From Streptomyces sp. 1222.5 (GTDB lineage Bacteria; Actinomycetota; Actinomycetes; Streptomycetales; Streptomycetaceae): a stretch of 64,000 nt of DNA. The notes below the pieces were generated by a model. That model was not told the origin of the DNA. It made no database searches and worked only from the letters and a program-made list of their open reading frames with translations. The DNA lies in NCBI RefSeq assembly GCF_900105245.1, contig NZ_FNSZ01000001.1, positions 6,694,001 through 6,758,000 of the forward strand. The letters run 5' to 3'. Below are positions 1-8,306 of this stretch, piece after piece (the stretch's first letter is position 1; each line of letters opens with the position of its first letter). A program made the translations under genes and the position numbers.

Positions 1-717
1 CAGATCCTCCCGCGGCTGCCGACCGATCGAGCCCACCGGCGCCGCGAACATGAGCACCTGCTGGTGCTTGTTCGCCGCCGCCCGCCAGCTGTCGGTCACC
101 TGGAGCGGCTGGTGCGCCTGCCACCAGGCCACCGGCTGACCCCCGTTCGGGCCGGGCTGGAGCACCGCGTGCAGCTGGCCCACGGCGAGCAGGCACGACC
201 AGCCGTGCAGCACCGGCGGCACCGAGGCCAGCGCGGTCACCGGCATGAAGCCCTGCTCGATGAGGAGCGCGAGGAAGTCGTCACCCGCGCCGGTGCTGCC
301 CGGGCGCACGATCGGCGAGGTCGGCTCCACCACGAGCGCGGGGTGCAAGTCGCCGTCGAGCAGGACGAGTCCGCTGGTCACACCCAGCACCGCCTGCTGG
401 GGCGCGGCGCTGTGCGGCTCGGCGCCGGCGAAGTCGGCACCGGAGCCGCCGATCGAACGGACGGCGCCCTGCAGCTGCTCCTCGGTGACCTGGACCACCT
501 GCGAGGGCAGACAGCCCGCGTGGGCGAAGGCGAGAACGGCGGTCTCGTCGCCGATGAACAGGACGGTGCTGGTGCGCTCCTGCTCGGAGTCGCCCGGGGT
601 GCGACAGGACGTGCAGTCGTAACTGCCCGGGGCGTTCTCTCCGGCGAGCAGCCGGTCGGCTTCTTCGTCGCCGATCTCGGCGCGTACGGCGTCACTGACG
701 TCGAGCATGCGCGGCAC
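1..717 (-). CDS. Conserved hypothetical protein, C-terminus beyond the window
   Basis: The reading frame is open from a GTG at 717 to the window edge, giving 239 residues with no stop, so the C-terminus is missing. A purine-rich GGGAG lies about 7 nt before the GTG; an in-frame ATG three codons later is the alternative start. The protein begins MPRMLDVSD, has no signal peptide or membrane segment, and carries a CTSC (CxxC) pair near residue 37 that could bind metal or be redox-active. The rest is mixed alpha/beta-like sequence with several Trp residues (WWQAHQ, DSWRAA). I do not recognise the family. It faces away from the Rpf gene across a 539-bp spacer, so the two are probably transcribed independently. 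Confidence 0.7.
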   Translation of the reverse strand, partial: MPRMLDVSDAVRAEIGDEEADRLLAGENAPGSYDCTSCRTPGDSEQERTSTVLFIGDETAVLAFAHAGCLPSQVVQVTEEQLQGAVRSIGGSGADFAGAEPHSAAPQQAVLGVTSGLVLLDGDLHPALVVEPTSPIVRPGSTGAGDDFLALLIEQGFMPVTALASVPPVLHGWSCLLAVGQLHAVLQPGPNGGQPVAWWQAHQPLQVTDSWRAAANKHQQVLMFAAPVGSIGRQPREDL

Positions 718-1256
718 GGGTGGCTCCCTCGGATGCGGTGCTGGGTCGGCCGGGTGGCTCCCGGCCGATGAGCCCCGGGGTTCCGGGCTCATGAAGAAGA
801 CAACGGACGTCCTGTGGTGGGGGTCACGCCCCGCGGGAAACCGGTTCGCACCTTCCACCGCAGTGGGTCACCTTTTGTGCGGAACCGGTCACTCACCGTC
901 AACTAGGCGCCACGTCAAGGAACTTGAACGGGTGAAGTGGGTCACAGATCGCCTGAACAGTTGGTCGACAAATCACGAAATCCACGGACGAACTGGGTGG
1001 CCGAAAATCGCCGATACTCGCGGTAACCGGCAACTGGCCTCGCACGACGGGGAGTTGGTTGATTCCGGCCGCTCGACCTCCCTACATTCCTCCGCCGTGT
1101 GCAACGAGCACCGCTCGGGTTCGTCCGCCACCCGGCACCGGCAGAGCACGATCGCCGGCACCGGGGGCGCGGACGGGGCGGGCGCGGGGGACCGCGGTGA
1201 TCCGCGGGAAGACGCGCTCCGCCCGGGGGAGCCCGGGTTCGTGGAGAGGGAAATAC
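718..1256. promoter_or_regulatory. Long divergent intergenic region upstream of the Rpf gene
   Basis: This 539-bp gap separates two divergent genes. It holds an inverted repeat at 841-851/877-888 (CCGGTTCGCAC against GTGCGGAACCGG, one bulged base) and a direct repeat of AGTGGGTCAC at 862-871 and 936-945. The GC drops around 890-1030, which suits promoters. The last 150 bp are very GC-rich and could fold as an mRNA leader. Long leaders are known for Streptomyces rpf genes, but I could not find the conserved blocks of the ydaO (c-di-AMP) riboswitch here. Confidence 0.4.
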
Positions 1257-1949
1257 ATGTCCGAGTGTGCCGATACCACCCGCAGCACCGCCCGTGACGA
1301 CAGCGCCCGCAAGGGCCGTACGACGGCCGCGCTCGCCGGAGCCGCCCTGCTGGCCCCGCTGGGCCTGCTGGCCGCGACCGGCAACGCCGCAGCGGCGGAC
1401 AACGGAGTGTGGGACCGCATCGCCCAGTGCGAGAGCGGCGGCAACTGGCACATCAACACCGGTAACGGCTACTACGGCGGGCTGCAGTTCTCCGCCGGCA
1501 CCTGGCGCGCGTACGGCGGCTCCGCCTACGCCCCGACGGCCGACCAGGCCTCCAGGAGCGCCCAGATCGCCGTCGCCACCAAGGTCCAGCAGGCCCAGGG
1601 CTGGGGCGCCTGGCCGGTCTGCTCGGCCCGGGCGGGAGCATCCGGCGCGGCACCGGCGGCGGCCTCCACCGGGTCCGCGGGCGGAACCGCCTCGAAGGGC
1701 GTGACGACGAAGTCCGCCCCGGCGAGGTCGGCCCCCGCGAAGTCCGCCCCGGCCAAGACGCAGGACCGTCCGGCGGCGCAGACGGGCCGCAGCGCGTCCC
1801 GCGGCGACCACATCGTCCGCCAGGGCGACACCCTGAGCACCATCGCGGCCACCCACGGCACCACCTGGCAGCGGATCTACGCCGCCAACAAGGCCGTCAT
1901 CGGCGGGGATCCGAACCTGATCGTGCCCGGCCAGCGCCTGGACCTCTGA
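1257..1949 (+). CDS. Secreted resuscitation-promoting factor with LysM domain
   Basis: This 230-residue secreted protein probably cleaves peptidoglycan glycan strands during spore germination or growth. A long positively charged n-region (residues 1-23) and hydrophobic core (24-42) form the signal peptide. The Rpf lysozyme-like domain spans about 48-125; W52DRIAQCESGGNW contains the catalytic Glu59 and Cys58, which pairs with the Cys in WPVC. A linker (130-180) repeats KSAPA-like units, and a C-terminal LysM domain (about 183-230, HIVRQGDTLSTIA to IVPGQRLDL) should hold it on the wall. The ATG at 1257 follows a GAGAGGGAAATAC purine tract. The Rpf-LysM architecture matches RpfA-type proteins, but which paralogue this is cannot be settled from the window. 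Confidence 0.92.
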   Translation: MSECADTTRSTARDDSARKGRTTAALAGAALLAPLGLLAATGNAAAADNGVWDRIAQCESGGNWHINTGNGYYGGLQFSAGTWRAYGGSAYAPTADQASRSAQIAVATKVQQAQGWGAWPVCSARAGASGAAPAAASTGSAGGTASKGVTTKSAPARSAPAKSAPAKTQDRPAAQTGRSASRGDHIVRQGDTLSTIAATHGTTWQRIYAANKAVIGGDPNLIVPGQRLDL

Positions 1950-2023
1950 GCACACGCGGGCCCTGGCAGCCGCTGTTCCGACGAGGACAGCGGCTGTCCG
2001 CGTCCGCTGGCAGACTCGGCCCC

Positions 2024-3043
2024 ATGTTGGAGACCTCGGCACGGCTGCTGCGTCTGCTCTCCCTGCTCCAGGCCCACCGCGAGTGGTCCGGACCCGAACT
2101 CGCCGAACGGCTGGGCGTCACCCCGCGCACCGTCCGCCGGGACGTGGACCGGCTGCGCGAGCTGGGCTACCCGGTCAACGCCAGCCCGGGCACCGGCGGC
2201 GGCTACCAGCTCGGCGCGGGCGCCGAACTGCCGCCGCTGCTGCTGGACGACGACGAGGCCGTCGCCGTGGCCGTGGGTCTGCGCACCGCCGCGGGACAGG
2301 GCATCGAGGGCATCGGCGAGACCTCCGTACGCGCCCTCGCCAAGCTGGAGCAGGTGCTGCCGAACCGGCTGCGCCGCCGGGTGAGCGCCCTGAACGCCTT
2401 CACGGTGCCGATGCTGCGCGGCGGCCCGCCGCTCTCCCCGGTCGACCCGGGCCTGCTCACCGAACTCGCCCATCTGTGCCGGGACGCCGAGCGGTTGCGC
2501 TTCGACTACGAGAGCCACGAGGGCACCGCGAGCCGCCGTACCGTCGAACCGCACCGGCTGGTGTGCACCGAGCGGCGCTGGTACCTGGTCGCCTGGGACG
2601 TCGACCGGGCGGACTGGCGGACCTTCCGCGTCGACCGCATCACCACCAGGCCGCCGCACGGGCCGCGCTTCCCCCCGCGCGAACCGCCCGCCGAGGACCT
2701 CGCCGCCTATGTGTCCAGGGGCGTCTCCACGGGCGCGTACGCCACGCACTCCACGGTCCGGCTGCTGGTGCCGCTGCACGAGGCCGCCGAGCGGGTCTCG
2801 CCGTCCGCGGGGACGCTGGAGCCCGACGGGGAGGAGGCGTGCCTCCTGCGCAGCGGTGCCGCGAGCCTGGACGTGATGGTCGTCCACATCATGATGCTGG
2901 GCCTGCCGTTCGAGGTGCTGGAGCCCGCCGAGCTGACGGACGCGGTCAGGAGGATTCGCGACCGGCTCGACGAGGCGCTGGCCCGGGTCACGGAACCCGG
3001 GCCGCGCCCTCCGGGTGGTCGGGGGCGAACGCCGGCGCCGTAG
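2024..3043 (+). CDS. YafY/WYL-domain transcriptional regulator
   Basis: This 339-residue protein has an N-terminal HTH_11 winged helix (about 4-60: SGPELAERLGVTPRTVRRDVDRLRELGY then a G-rich wing). A WYL domain follows, starting near residue 165, with WYLVAWD around residue 186 and VDRIT after it. A C-terminal WCX-like extension fills the rest. Members of this family bind a ligand, often a nucleic acid or nucleotide, through the WYL fold and repress or activate nearby genes. Many one-gene members like this have unknown targets. It starts 74 bp after the Rpf gene on the same strand. The ATG at 2024 has a weak ribosome-binding site (GGCCCC). Confidence 0.9.
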   Translation: MLETSARLLRLLSLLQAHREWSGPELAERLGVTPRTVRRDVDRLRELGYPVNASPGTGGGYQLGAGAELPPLLLDDDEAVAVAVGLRTAAGQGIEGIGETSVRALAKLEQVLPNRLRRRVSALNAFTVPMLRGGPPLSPVDPGLLTELAHLCRDAERLRFDYESHEGTASRRTVEPHRLVCTERRWYLVAWDVDRADWRTFRVDRITTRPPHGPRFPPREPPAEDLAAYVSRGVSTGAYATHSTVRLLVPLHEAAERVSPSAGTLEPDGEEACLLRSGAASLDVMVVHIMMLGLPFEVLEPAELTDAVRRIRDRLDEALARVTEPGPRPPGGRGRTPAP

Positions 3044-3130
3044 CCCGGGGGCGTCGGTGGGGGCGTACCGCGCTCGTGTGCGGAAACGGTGAAATTCCTA
3101 TGCCGCGTCAGCTGCGGTGACGCGCCCGCG

Positions 3131-3146
3131 GATTGTCGGGACAATC
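3131..3146. promoter_or_regulatory. Perfect inverted repeat, possible operator
   Basis: GATTGTC-GG-GACAATC is a perfect 16-bp palindrome in the 324-bp gap between the WYL regulator and the I78 inhibitor. It lies 88 bp past the regulator stop and 222 bp before the next start. The U tract expected of a terminator is absent, so a protein-binding site is as likely. No other feature is obvious between 3044 and 3300. Confidence 0.4.
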
Positions 3147-3308
3147 GTGCCCGCGGCCTCCGTGATGCGCGCGGAGGCGCTTTCCGGTCAGGAATTTCGG
3201 AGCGGCCTCGCGACACGCGTGAATTCTGTTCGATTACCCCGGTAAGCGGTACGGAAACCCCCGTACGTGTGACGGAGTTCGAGTAGAACCGGCCCCCGGT
3301 GCTGTGAC

Positions 3309-3336
3309 AGAAGCGTGACGGAGTGGGGACGCTTCT
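3309..3336. promoter_or_regulatory. Inverted repeat in the promoter of the I78 inhibitor gene
   Basis: AGAAGCGT (3309-3316) and ACGCTTCT (3329-3336) are perfect 8-bp inverted arms with a 12-bp spacer, just upstream of the start at 3368. TAGCCT (3355-3360) would be a -10 box placed for a leaderless or near-leaderless transcript, so a protein bound at the repeat would sit near the -35 region. Confidence 0.4.
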
Positions 3337-3367
3337 CCTACTCGGGCGTGCCGACTAGCCTGGCGGC

Positions 3368-3583
3368 ATGGCACCGATTCCCACTCCGCCGGCGGAGCCC
3401 CAGGACAGCCCCGACGGGTACGTCGGCCTCGACGCCCCGGCCGCCGAGCGGCTCGCTCGGCAGCGGGGGTGGTCGACGGTACGGTCGTTGCCGCCGGGCG
3501 CGATCATCACCATGGAGTACCGGGCCGGGCGGCTGAACTTCGAGGTCAGGGACGGTCTGGTGGCCCGCGCCTGGAAGGGCTGA
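3368..3583 (+). CDS. I78-family peptidase inhibitor
   Basis: This 71-residue cytoplasmic-type protein has no signal peptide. It shows the I78 pattern: an N-terminal GLDAPAAERLARQRGW helix, then a reactive-site-like stretch RSLPPGAIITMEYRAGRLNFEVRDG that resembles the potato inhibitor I fold, and a C-terminal hydrophobic tail. Family members inhibit subtilisin- or chymotrypsin-like serine proteases. The target here is unknown, although two streptogrisins lie 15 kb away. The ATG at 3368 has almost no ribosome-binding site, in keeping with a leaderless transcript. A strong terminator follows 24 bp after the stop. Confidence 0.82.
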   Translation: MAPIPTPPAEPQDSPDGYVGLDAPAAERLARQRGWSTVRSLPPGAIITMEYRAGRLNFEVRDGLVARAWKG

Positions 3584-3606
3584 CTCCGGCCCCCGCTACG
3601 TGTGTA

Positions 3607-3648
3607 CGGCGAAGGCCCCGCCCCCGGGAGGGGGCGGGGCCTTCGCCG
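3607..3648. terminator. Strong terminator hairpin between convergent genes
   Basis: A perfect 19-bp stem (3607-3625 with 3630-3648) closes a GGGA loop. It sits between the convergent I78 and PAP2 genes. There is no U tract, as is usual for Streptomyces terminators. Confidence 0.85.
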
Positions 3649-3693
3649 TGGCGCGGGCTGGTCGTGCGTACCGGACCCGCCGCCTGTGTGCCG

Positions 3694-4716
3694 TCAGCCT
3701 CCCGTCAGGGGGCGGGCCGGCTGGGACGTACCGCGCGGGTGGCGGTCGGCGTGCGGCGGCCGGCGGCTGCCCACCGGGGTGACCGGGGTGCGCTCCGAAC
3801 GGGCCGTGTGCGGTCCCGGGGCCAGGTGCACCGGGCCGCGGGAGGCGCGCGTCGAGGAGACGGGCTCGCGCACCGACGGGTTGTCGGCCGGCGCGCCGCG
3901 CGGTGTGAGCGGCACCGGCGTGACCGGGACGAGCGGTTCGGTGGCGGGCCGGCTGCGACGGGCGCGCCAACGGTCGCGCAGGTCGAAGAGGGCGGTCTCG
4001 GCCTTGGTGATCAGCGGCTCGCACCAGGGCAGGGCGAGCAGGATCAGCAGGCCGGCGGCCCAGCCCAGCAGGACGTCGCTCAGCCAGTGCGTACCGAGGT
4101 AGACGGTGGTGAGGCCGACGCCGAGCGACGTGACCGCCGACAGTGCGGACAGCCAGCGCCTAGCTCGGGGGCTGGAGGCCAGATACGCCAGGATGCCCCA
4201 GGTCACCACCGCGTTGGCGGTGTGGCCGCTGGGAAATATATCGCCGCCCAGGCCCATCTCGTTCGAGCCGATGGTGGTCGCGTAGTGCGGACCGAGCCGC
4301 CCCATGCCGAGCTTGGCGGCGCCGACCGTGATGTTCAGCAGCAGCAGTGAGGCGGCCAGGGTCAGCAGCGGGCGGAGGGTGTGCTGCCGCCAGGAGCGCC
4401 AGCCGAGCCAGGCCGCGACCATCACGGCGGTGGGGCCGCGCTGGCCGAGCACCACGTAGTAGTCGAGGAACGCGTGGATCTGCGGCCACTGCTGGTAGGG
4501 CCGGAAGAACATGACCTGCCAGTCCAGCCGGACCAGCCACGAGCTGATCACGACGGCCCACACGATCGCGAGGTAGAAAGCCAGGGTCGCGGTGAACAGA
4601 ACGACCCGGTGCCGGCTCATCCTCGGCACATCGATGTGGGCCGGTCGTTCCGGCTCACGGTCCAGTCTGGCGAACACCCGGTCCAGACGCCGGGTGAGGT
4701 TTCGTTCGGTACGCAC
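3694..4716 (-). CDS. PAP2-family membrane phosphatase
   Basis: This integral membrane lipid phosphatase-type protein has about 340 residues and five to six hydrophobic segments. The PAP2 motifs are a divergent C1 (KLGMGRLGP), C2 PSGHT with its catalytic His, and C3 GTHWLSD with the second His and Asp. Relatives dephosphorylate phosphatidic acid, undecaprenyl-PP or related lipids. A Pro/Arg/Thr-rich, probably disordered tail makes up the last 75 residues. I chose the GTG at 4716 (VRTERNL), because TAACGT lies just upstream as a -10 for a leaderless message. A longer frame opens at 4800 but its extra residues look non-coding. It is followed by the terminator it shares with the I78 gene. Confidence 0.85.
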   Translation of the reverse strand: MRTERNLTRRLDRVFARLDREPERPAHIDVPRMSRHRVVLFTATLAFYLAIVWAVVISSWLVRLDWQVMFFRPYQQWPQIHAFLDYYVVLGQRGPTAVMVAAWLGWRSWRQHTLRPLLTLAASLLLLNITVGAAKLGMGRLGPHYATTIGSNEMGLGGDIFPSGHTANAVVTWGILAYLASSPRARRWLSALSAVTSLGVGLTTVYLGTHWLSDVLLGWAAGLLILLALPWCEPLITKAETALFDLRDRWRARRSRPATEPLVPVTPVPLTPRGAPADNPSVREPVSSTRASRGPVHLAPGPHTARSERTPVTPVGSRRPPHADRHPRGTSQPARPLTGG

Positions 4717-4953
4717 CCAATCGACGTTACAGCGAGTGAGCTGTGTTCCCGGTCGAAACAGGGGCTTTGTGATGACGATGTGATGTGGGAAACCTCTCAA
4801 GGGCGGCCCGAATTCACGGGATTCCGCAATCCCGTGGGGCCGCTCCCTTCAATTCCTTTGATCATGCCGGGTGTTGTTTATATGGCGCTTATGAATGCGT
4901 TAACCCGGACCTGGGGCGGAATTCTCCGGGACGTCATCGTCCGGCGGATTGGA

Positions 4954-6321
4954 TCACGGCGGGCCGGAGCCGTTCAGCCAGAACGCCCCGTAGGCCGCCG
5001 AAGCGACCGCCAACCCCGCCGTGACCAGCGTCGATCGGGAGGTGCGGAGCCGGGCCAGGGCGCAGGCGAGCGGCAGCAGCACCGGGAAGGCCGGCAGCAG
5101 CAGCCGGGGCTTGGAGCCGAAGTAACTGGACGCGCACAGGGCGAGCGCGAGCACGACACCGGTGTACACCAGGAGTTCGACGGGCTGACGCGCGCGGACA
5201 CCGTTGACGTACAGCCAGATCAGCAGGGCCACACCGATGATCAGGCCGGTGCCGGCGAGGGCGGACGGAAATGACGTGAACTTGTCGGCCACGAATCGGG
5301 CGAACGCGTACCCGCCGTCGAACCCGTTGCGCCATCCGGCCTGGACGTCCAGGTATCCGAGCGGGCCCCGGCCGGTGTGCCGGCCCACCCAGAGGACGTA
5401 ACCCGCGGCACCGAGCGGGGCGAGCGCCATGCCCAGCGCGCGGCGCGTGGGGGAGGAGTGCGGAGCGGTCTGTACGCCGGGGGCGGGCGAGGGGGCTCGT
5501 GTGACAGCTGGGGTGTTTGCGGCGCTTGAGTCGGAAGTGGGCGAAGGGGCGGCATTTGCGTCGGGGGCGTGTGGCGTTCCCTGCGCGCCGTCCATTATCT
5601 GATCGCGCCCCGCGCGTGCGCTCCGCTCCTGCGCCGAGGCGTGTTCGGCGTCGCGCGCGCCGTGCGAGTCGCCCGTGCTTCGGTCTCGCACGAAGGAGAG
5701 CACCCCCGCGACCCACACCGCCGCGACCACCGCCACGCCCACCGGCCGGGTCAGCCCGGCGAACGCCGCCAGCAGACCCGCGCCGACCCAACGCCCGGTC
5801 AGCAGCGCGTACAGCGACCAGGCCGCCAGCGCCGTGAACAGGGACTCGCTGTACGCCATCGACTGCACGATCCCGACCGGCAGCACCGCCCACAGCAGCA
5901 CCGCGCAGACCCCGGCCCGCCGCCCGTGCACCAGGTCGGCGACGGCGAAGATCCCGGCCGCGGCGGCCACCGAGGAGAGCAGGGCGACGACGAGGCCCGC
6001 GTCCGCGTACGACAGCGGGGCGACCGCGTGCAGCAGCCGCTCCAGCCACGGAAGCAGCGGGAAGAACGCGAGGTTGGAGTGGACGTCGCCGTTCGGCAGC
6101 CGCACCTCGTAGCCGTACCCCAGTTCGGCGACCCGCGTGTACCAGAGCGAGTCCCAGCGCGCGGTGAGCAAGGTGGACGCGCTCTTGCCGCGCGCGGCGC
6201 TCCACACCGCCAGCACGAGCAGCCCCAGGGCACGGACCGCCGCATAGCCCAGGAGGGCGGGCGCCGCCCGGCGCAGGAGGGGGGCGTGGGCCGGTGCCAC
6301 GCGCGTCTCAAGGTCGGTCAC
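4954..6321 (-). CDS. GT-C type (PIG-V-like) membrane glycosyltransferase
   Basis: This 455-residue polytopic protein has about nine to ten membrane segments. After the first helix comes WDSLWYTRVAELGY, followed by NLAFFPLLPWLERLL and MAYSESLFTALAAWSLY, the layout of PIG-V/ArnT-like GT-C transferases that use polyprenyl-phosphate sugars on the outer face. A loop of roughly 75 residues rich in Ala, Pro and Asp (residues 215-290) interrupts the membrane region and is probably a disordered insertion. It starts at GTG 6321 with a weak ribosome-binding site. It is divergent from the MFS gene. The acceptor (lipid, protein or wall polymer) cannot be told from sequence. Confidence 0.8.
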   Translation of the reverse strand: MTDLETRVAPAHAPLLRRAAPALLGYAAVRALGLLVLAVWSAARGKSASTLLTARWDSLWYTRVAELGYGYEVRLPNGDVHSNLAFFPLLPWLERLLHAVAPLSYADAGLVVALLSSVAAAAGIFAVADLVHGRRAGVCAVLLWAVLPVGIVQSMAYSESLFTALAAWSLYALLTGRWVGAGLLAAFAGLTRPVGVAVVAAVWVAGVLSFVRDRSTGDSHGARDAEHASAQERSARAGRDQIMDGAQGTPHAPDANAAPSPTSDSSAANTPAVTRAPSPAPGVQTAPHSSPTRRALGMALAPLGAAGYVLWVGRHTGRGPLGYLDVQAGWRNGFDGGYAFARFVADKFTSFPSALAGTGLIIGVALLIWLYVNGVRARQPVELLVYTGVVLALALCASSYFGSKPRLLLPAFPVLLPLACALARLRTSRSTLVTAGLAVASAAYGAFWLNGSGPP

Positions 6322-6384
6322 GGGCTCGATTATCGAGGGGCGGGGGAACCGGACGGTTCACCGGGGCGTGGTCAAGAGGAGACG

Positions 6385-6402
6385 GTGTGGCGTACGCCAC
6401 AC
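6385..6402. promoter_or_regulatory. Perfect 18-bp palindrome in a divergent promoter region
   Basis: GTGTGGCGTACGCCACAC is identical to its reverse complement. It lies 63 bp before the glycosyltransferase start and 180 bp before the MFS start, in the only gap between them. It is a strong operator candidate, but no regulator gene is adjacent. Confidence 0.5.
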
Positions 6403-6581
6403 GGGTTCCGTCGAGCGTGTGAGAGGTCCGCCACGTGACCGGGCGGTGAACTCGCGTACGCTGACGAGTCACCTGCGTGGGTTTGCGCGGGTCGGAGACC
6501 CCGCTCCTCTCCGGCCGTACGACAGGGAGTCCCCACCCCGTCGCTCCGCCCCACGCGAGGGATCATCTGGGAGGTACGTAC

Positions 6582-8207
6582 ATGTCCGGGACGACCACGG
6601 CTGCCGTACGGCCGCGCCGTCGGACGGCCGGGGCCGGTGCCAACCGCTGGGTCGTCCTCGTCGTCCTCTGCGTGAGCCTGCTGCTCGTCGCCCTCGATGC
6701 GACGGTGCTGCACGTGGCGGTCCCCGCCGTCACCGAGGACCTCAGACCCGGTGCCGTGGAACTGCTCTGGATCGTCGACGTCTACCCCCTGGTGTGCGCC
6801 TCCCTGCTGATCCTCTTCGGCACCCTCGGCGACCGCGTCGGCCGCAGACGGATCCTGCTGCTCGGCTACTCCCTCTTCGGTGTCGCCTCCGCCGTCGCCG
6901 CCTTCGCGCCGACCGCCGAGGCCCTGATCCTCGCCCGCGCGCTGCTCGGCGTCGGCGGTGCGATGATCATGCCCGCGACCCTGTCCATCCTCCGGCAGGT
7001 CTTCCCCGACCGGCGCGAGCGCGCGCTGGCCATCGGCATCTGGAGCGCGGTCGCCGCCGTCGGCGCGGCGGTCGGGCCGCTGCTCGGCGGCTTCCTGCTG
7101 GAGCACTTCTGGTGGGGCGCGGTGTTCCTGGTGAACATCCCGCTGATGCTGGTCAGCCTGCCGGTGGGCCGGATCCTGCTGCCCGAGTCCCGCGGCGACG
7201 GGCGCGGCCCCTGGGACGTGACCGGCGCGCTGATGGCGGCGGCCGGTCTCTTCGGTGCCGTCCTCGGGGTCAAGCGGGTAGGCGGCGGCGAGGCGGTGCT
7301 GAGCCCCTTCACCCTGCTGCCCCTGCTGGGCGGCGCGGCCCTCCTCCTTCTCTTCGTACGGCGTCAGCGCCGGCGCCCCCATCCGCTGGTGGACCTGCGG
7401 ATGTTCCGCCGGCCCGCGTTCAGCACCTCCGTGGGCTGCATCGTGCTGGCCATGCTGGCGCTGGTCGGTCTGGAGCTGATCGCCGCGCAGTACCTGCAAC
7501 TGGTGCTCGGCCTCTCGCCCCTGCAGACGGGCCTGCGGCTGCTGCCGCTGACCGTCGCCGCGATGGGTGCGGGGCTGGCGGGCGCGCGGATGCTGCGCCG
7601 CTTCGGACCGCGCCGGATGGTGTGCCTCGGCTTCTGCCTGACGGCCGCCGCGGTGCTGACCCTGACGGCGATGGGCGCCACCGACGACACGGCACTGCTG
7701 CTGGCCGGCTTCGTGCTGCTGGGCTTCGGCCTGGAGACCACCCTCTTCGGCGCCTACGAGTCGATGCTCAGCGAGGCCCCGTCCGAGCAGGCCGGCGGCG
7801 CGGCGGCCATCGGCGAGACGTCGTACCAGTTGGGCGCCGGCATCGGCATCGCGCTGCTCGGCAGCGTGATGAACGCGGCGTACGCGCCGGGGCTGCGGTC
7901 GGTGCCGGGCGTGCCGCGGCACGCGTCGGCCGCGGCGGGCCACTCGCTCGGCGAGGCCTACGAGATCGCCGGGCGCCTCGGCGGGTCCGCCGGGGCCGCG
8001 CTGCGCCGGGCGGCGCGGGACTCCTTCGTGCACGGACTCCACGTGACGCTCCTGGTGAGCGCGGGTCTGCTGCTGCTGGGCGCGGTGATGGCGCTGCGGC
8101 TGCCGCGGACCATGCAGTGCGGCGAGGAGCAGGCCGGGGCCGAGGTGGGGCTGCCGGCGCCCCGGGGGGCGGAGCGGGCGGCCGCGAAGCCGCGGGTCTC
8201 CGCCTGA
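6582..8207 (+). CDS. MFS transporter, DHA2/EmrB-QacA type (14 TM)
   Basis: This 541-residue drug:proton antiporter-type protein has about 14 hydrophobic segments. Typical motifs are LDATVLHVAVPAV in TM1 (motif D1), GTLGDRVGRRRIL in the first cytoplasmic loop (motif A) and the motif C-like GAAVGPLLGG in TM5. Substrates of this family are usually lipophilic cations, antibiotics or dyes. A disordered 40-residue basic/Ala tail follows the last helix. The ATG at 6582 is chosen because GGGAGG lies 7 nt upstream; an upstream in-frame extension to 6477 does not look coding. It is probably monocistronic: the next gene is preceded by its own operator. Confidence 0.92.
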   Translation: MSGTTTAAVRPRRRTAGAGANRWVVLVVLCVSLLLVALDATVLHVAVPAVTEDLRPGAVELLWIVDVYPLVCASLLILFGTLGDRVGRRRILLLGYSLFGVASAVAAFAPTAEALILARALLGVGGAMIMPATLSILRQVFPDRRERALAIGIWSAVAAVGAAVGPLLGGFLLEHFWWGAVFLVNIPLMLVSLPVGRILLPESRGDGRGPWDVTGALMAAAGLFGAVLGVKRVGGGEAVLSPFTLLPLLGGAALLLLFVRRQRRRPHPLVDLRMFRRPAFSTSVGCIVLAMLALVGLELIAAQYLQLVLGLSPLQTGLRLLPLTVAAMGAGLAGARMLRRFGPRRMVCLGFCLTAAAVLTLTAMGATDDTALLLAGFVLLGFGLETTLFGAYESMLSEAPSEQAGGAAAIGETSYQLGAGIGIALLGSVMNAAYAPGLRSVPGVPRHASAAAGHSLGEAYEIAGRLGGSAGAALRRAARDSFVHGLHVTLLVSAGLLLLGAVMALRLPRTMQCGEEQAGAEVGLPAPRGAERAAAKPRVSA

Positions 8208-8258
8208 TCCCCTCTGGACGTGCGGGACACTGCACCGTAACGTCGGCCGGAGAGCCGT

Positions 8259-8275
8259 AACTAGCGCTGCTAGTT
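8259..8275. promoter_or_regulatory. 17-bp palindromic operator before the acyl-CoA dehydrogenase
   Basis: AACTAGC-GCT-GCTAGTT is a perfect 7+3+7 inverted repeat ending 31 bp before the dehydrogenase start. Its reverse complement differs by one base from the site at 61183-61199 in front of the aldehyde dehydrogenase. The size and symmetry fit a TetR-family operator. Confidence 0.65.
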
Positions 8276-8306
8276 TTGCTGAGTCCCGTGTCCCGGAGGG
8301 TGTTCC

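Noticed and set aside
900..1256. Possible ydaO (c-di-AMP) riboswitch before the Rpf gene
   Set aside because: The leader is long and GC-rich, but I could not find the conserved blocks such as GGGGUGAAUC or the CAGCUNACC region. A covariance search with the Rfam ydaO model would decide.
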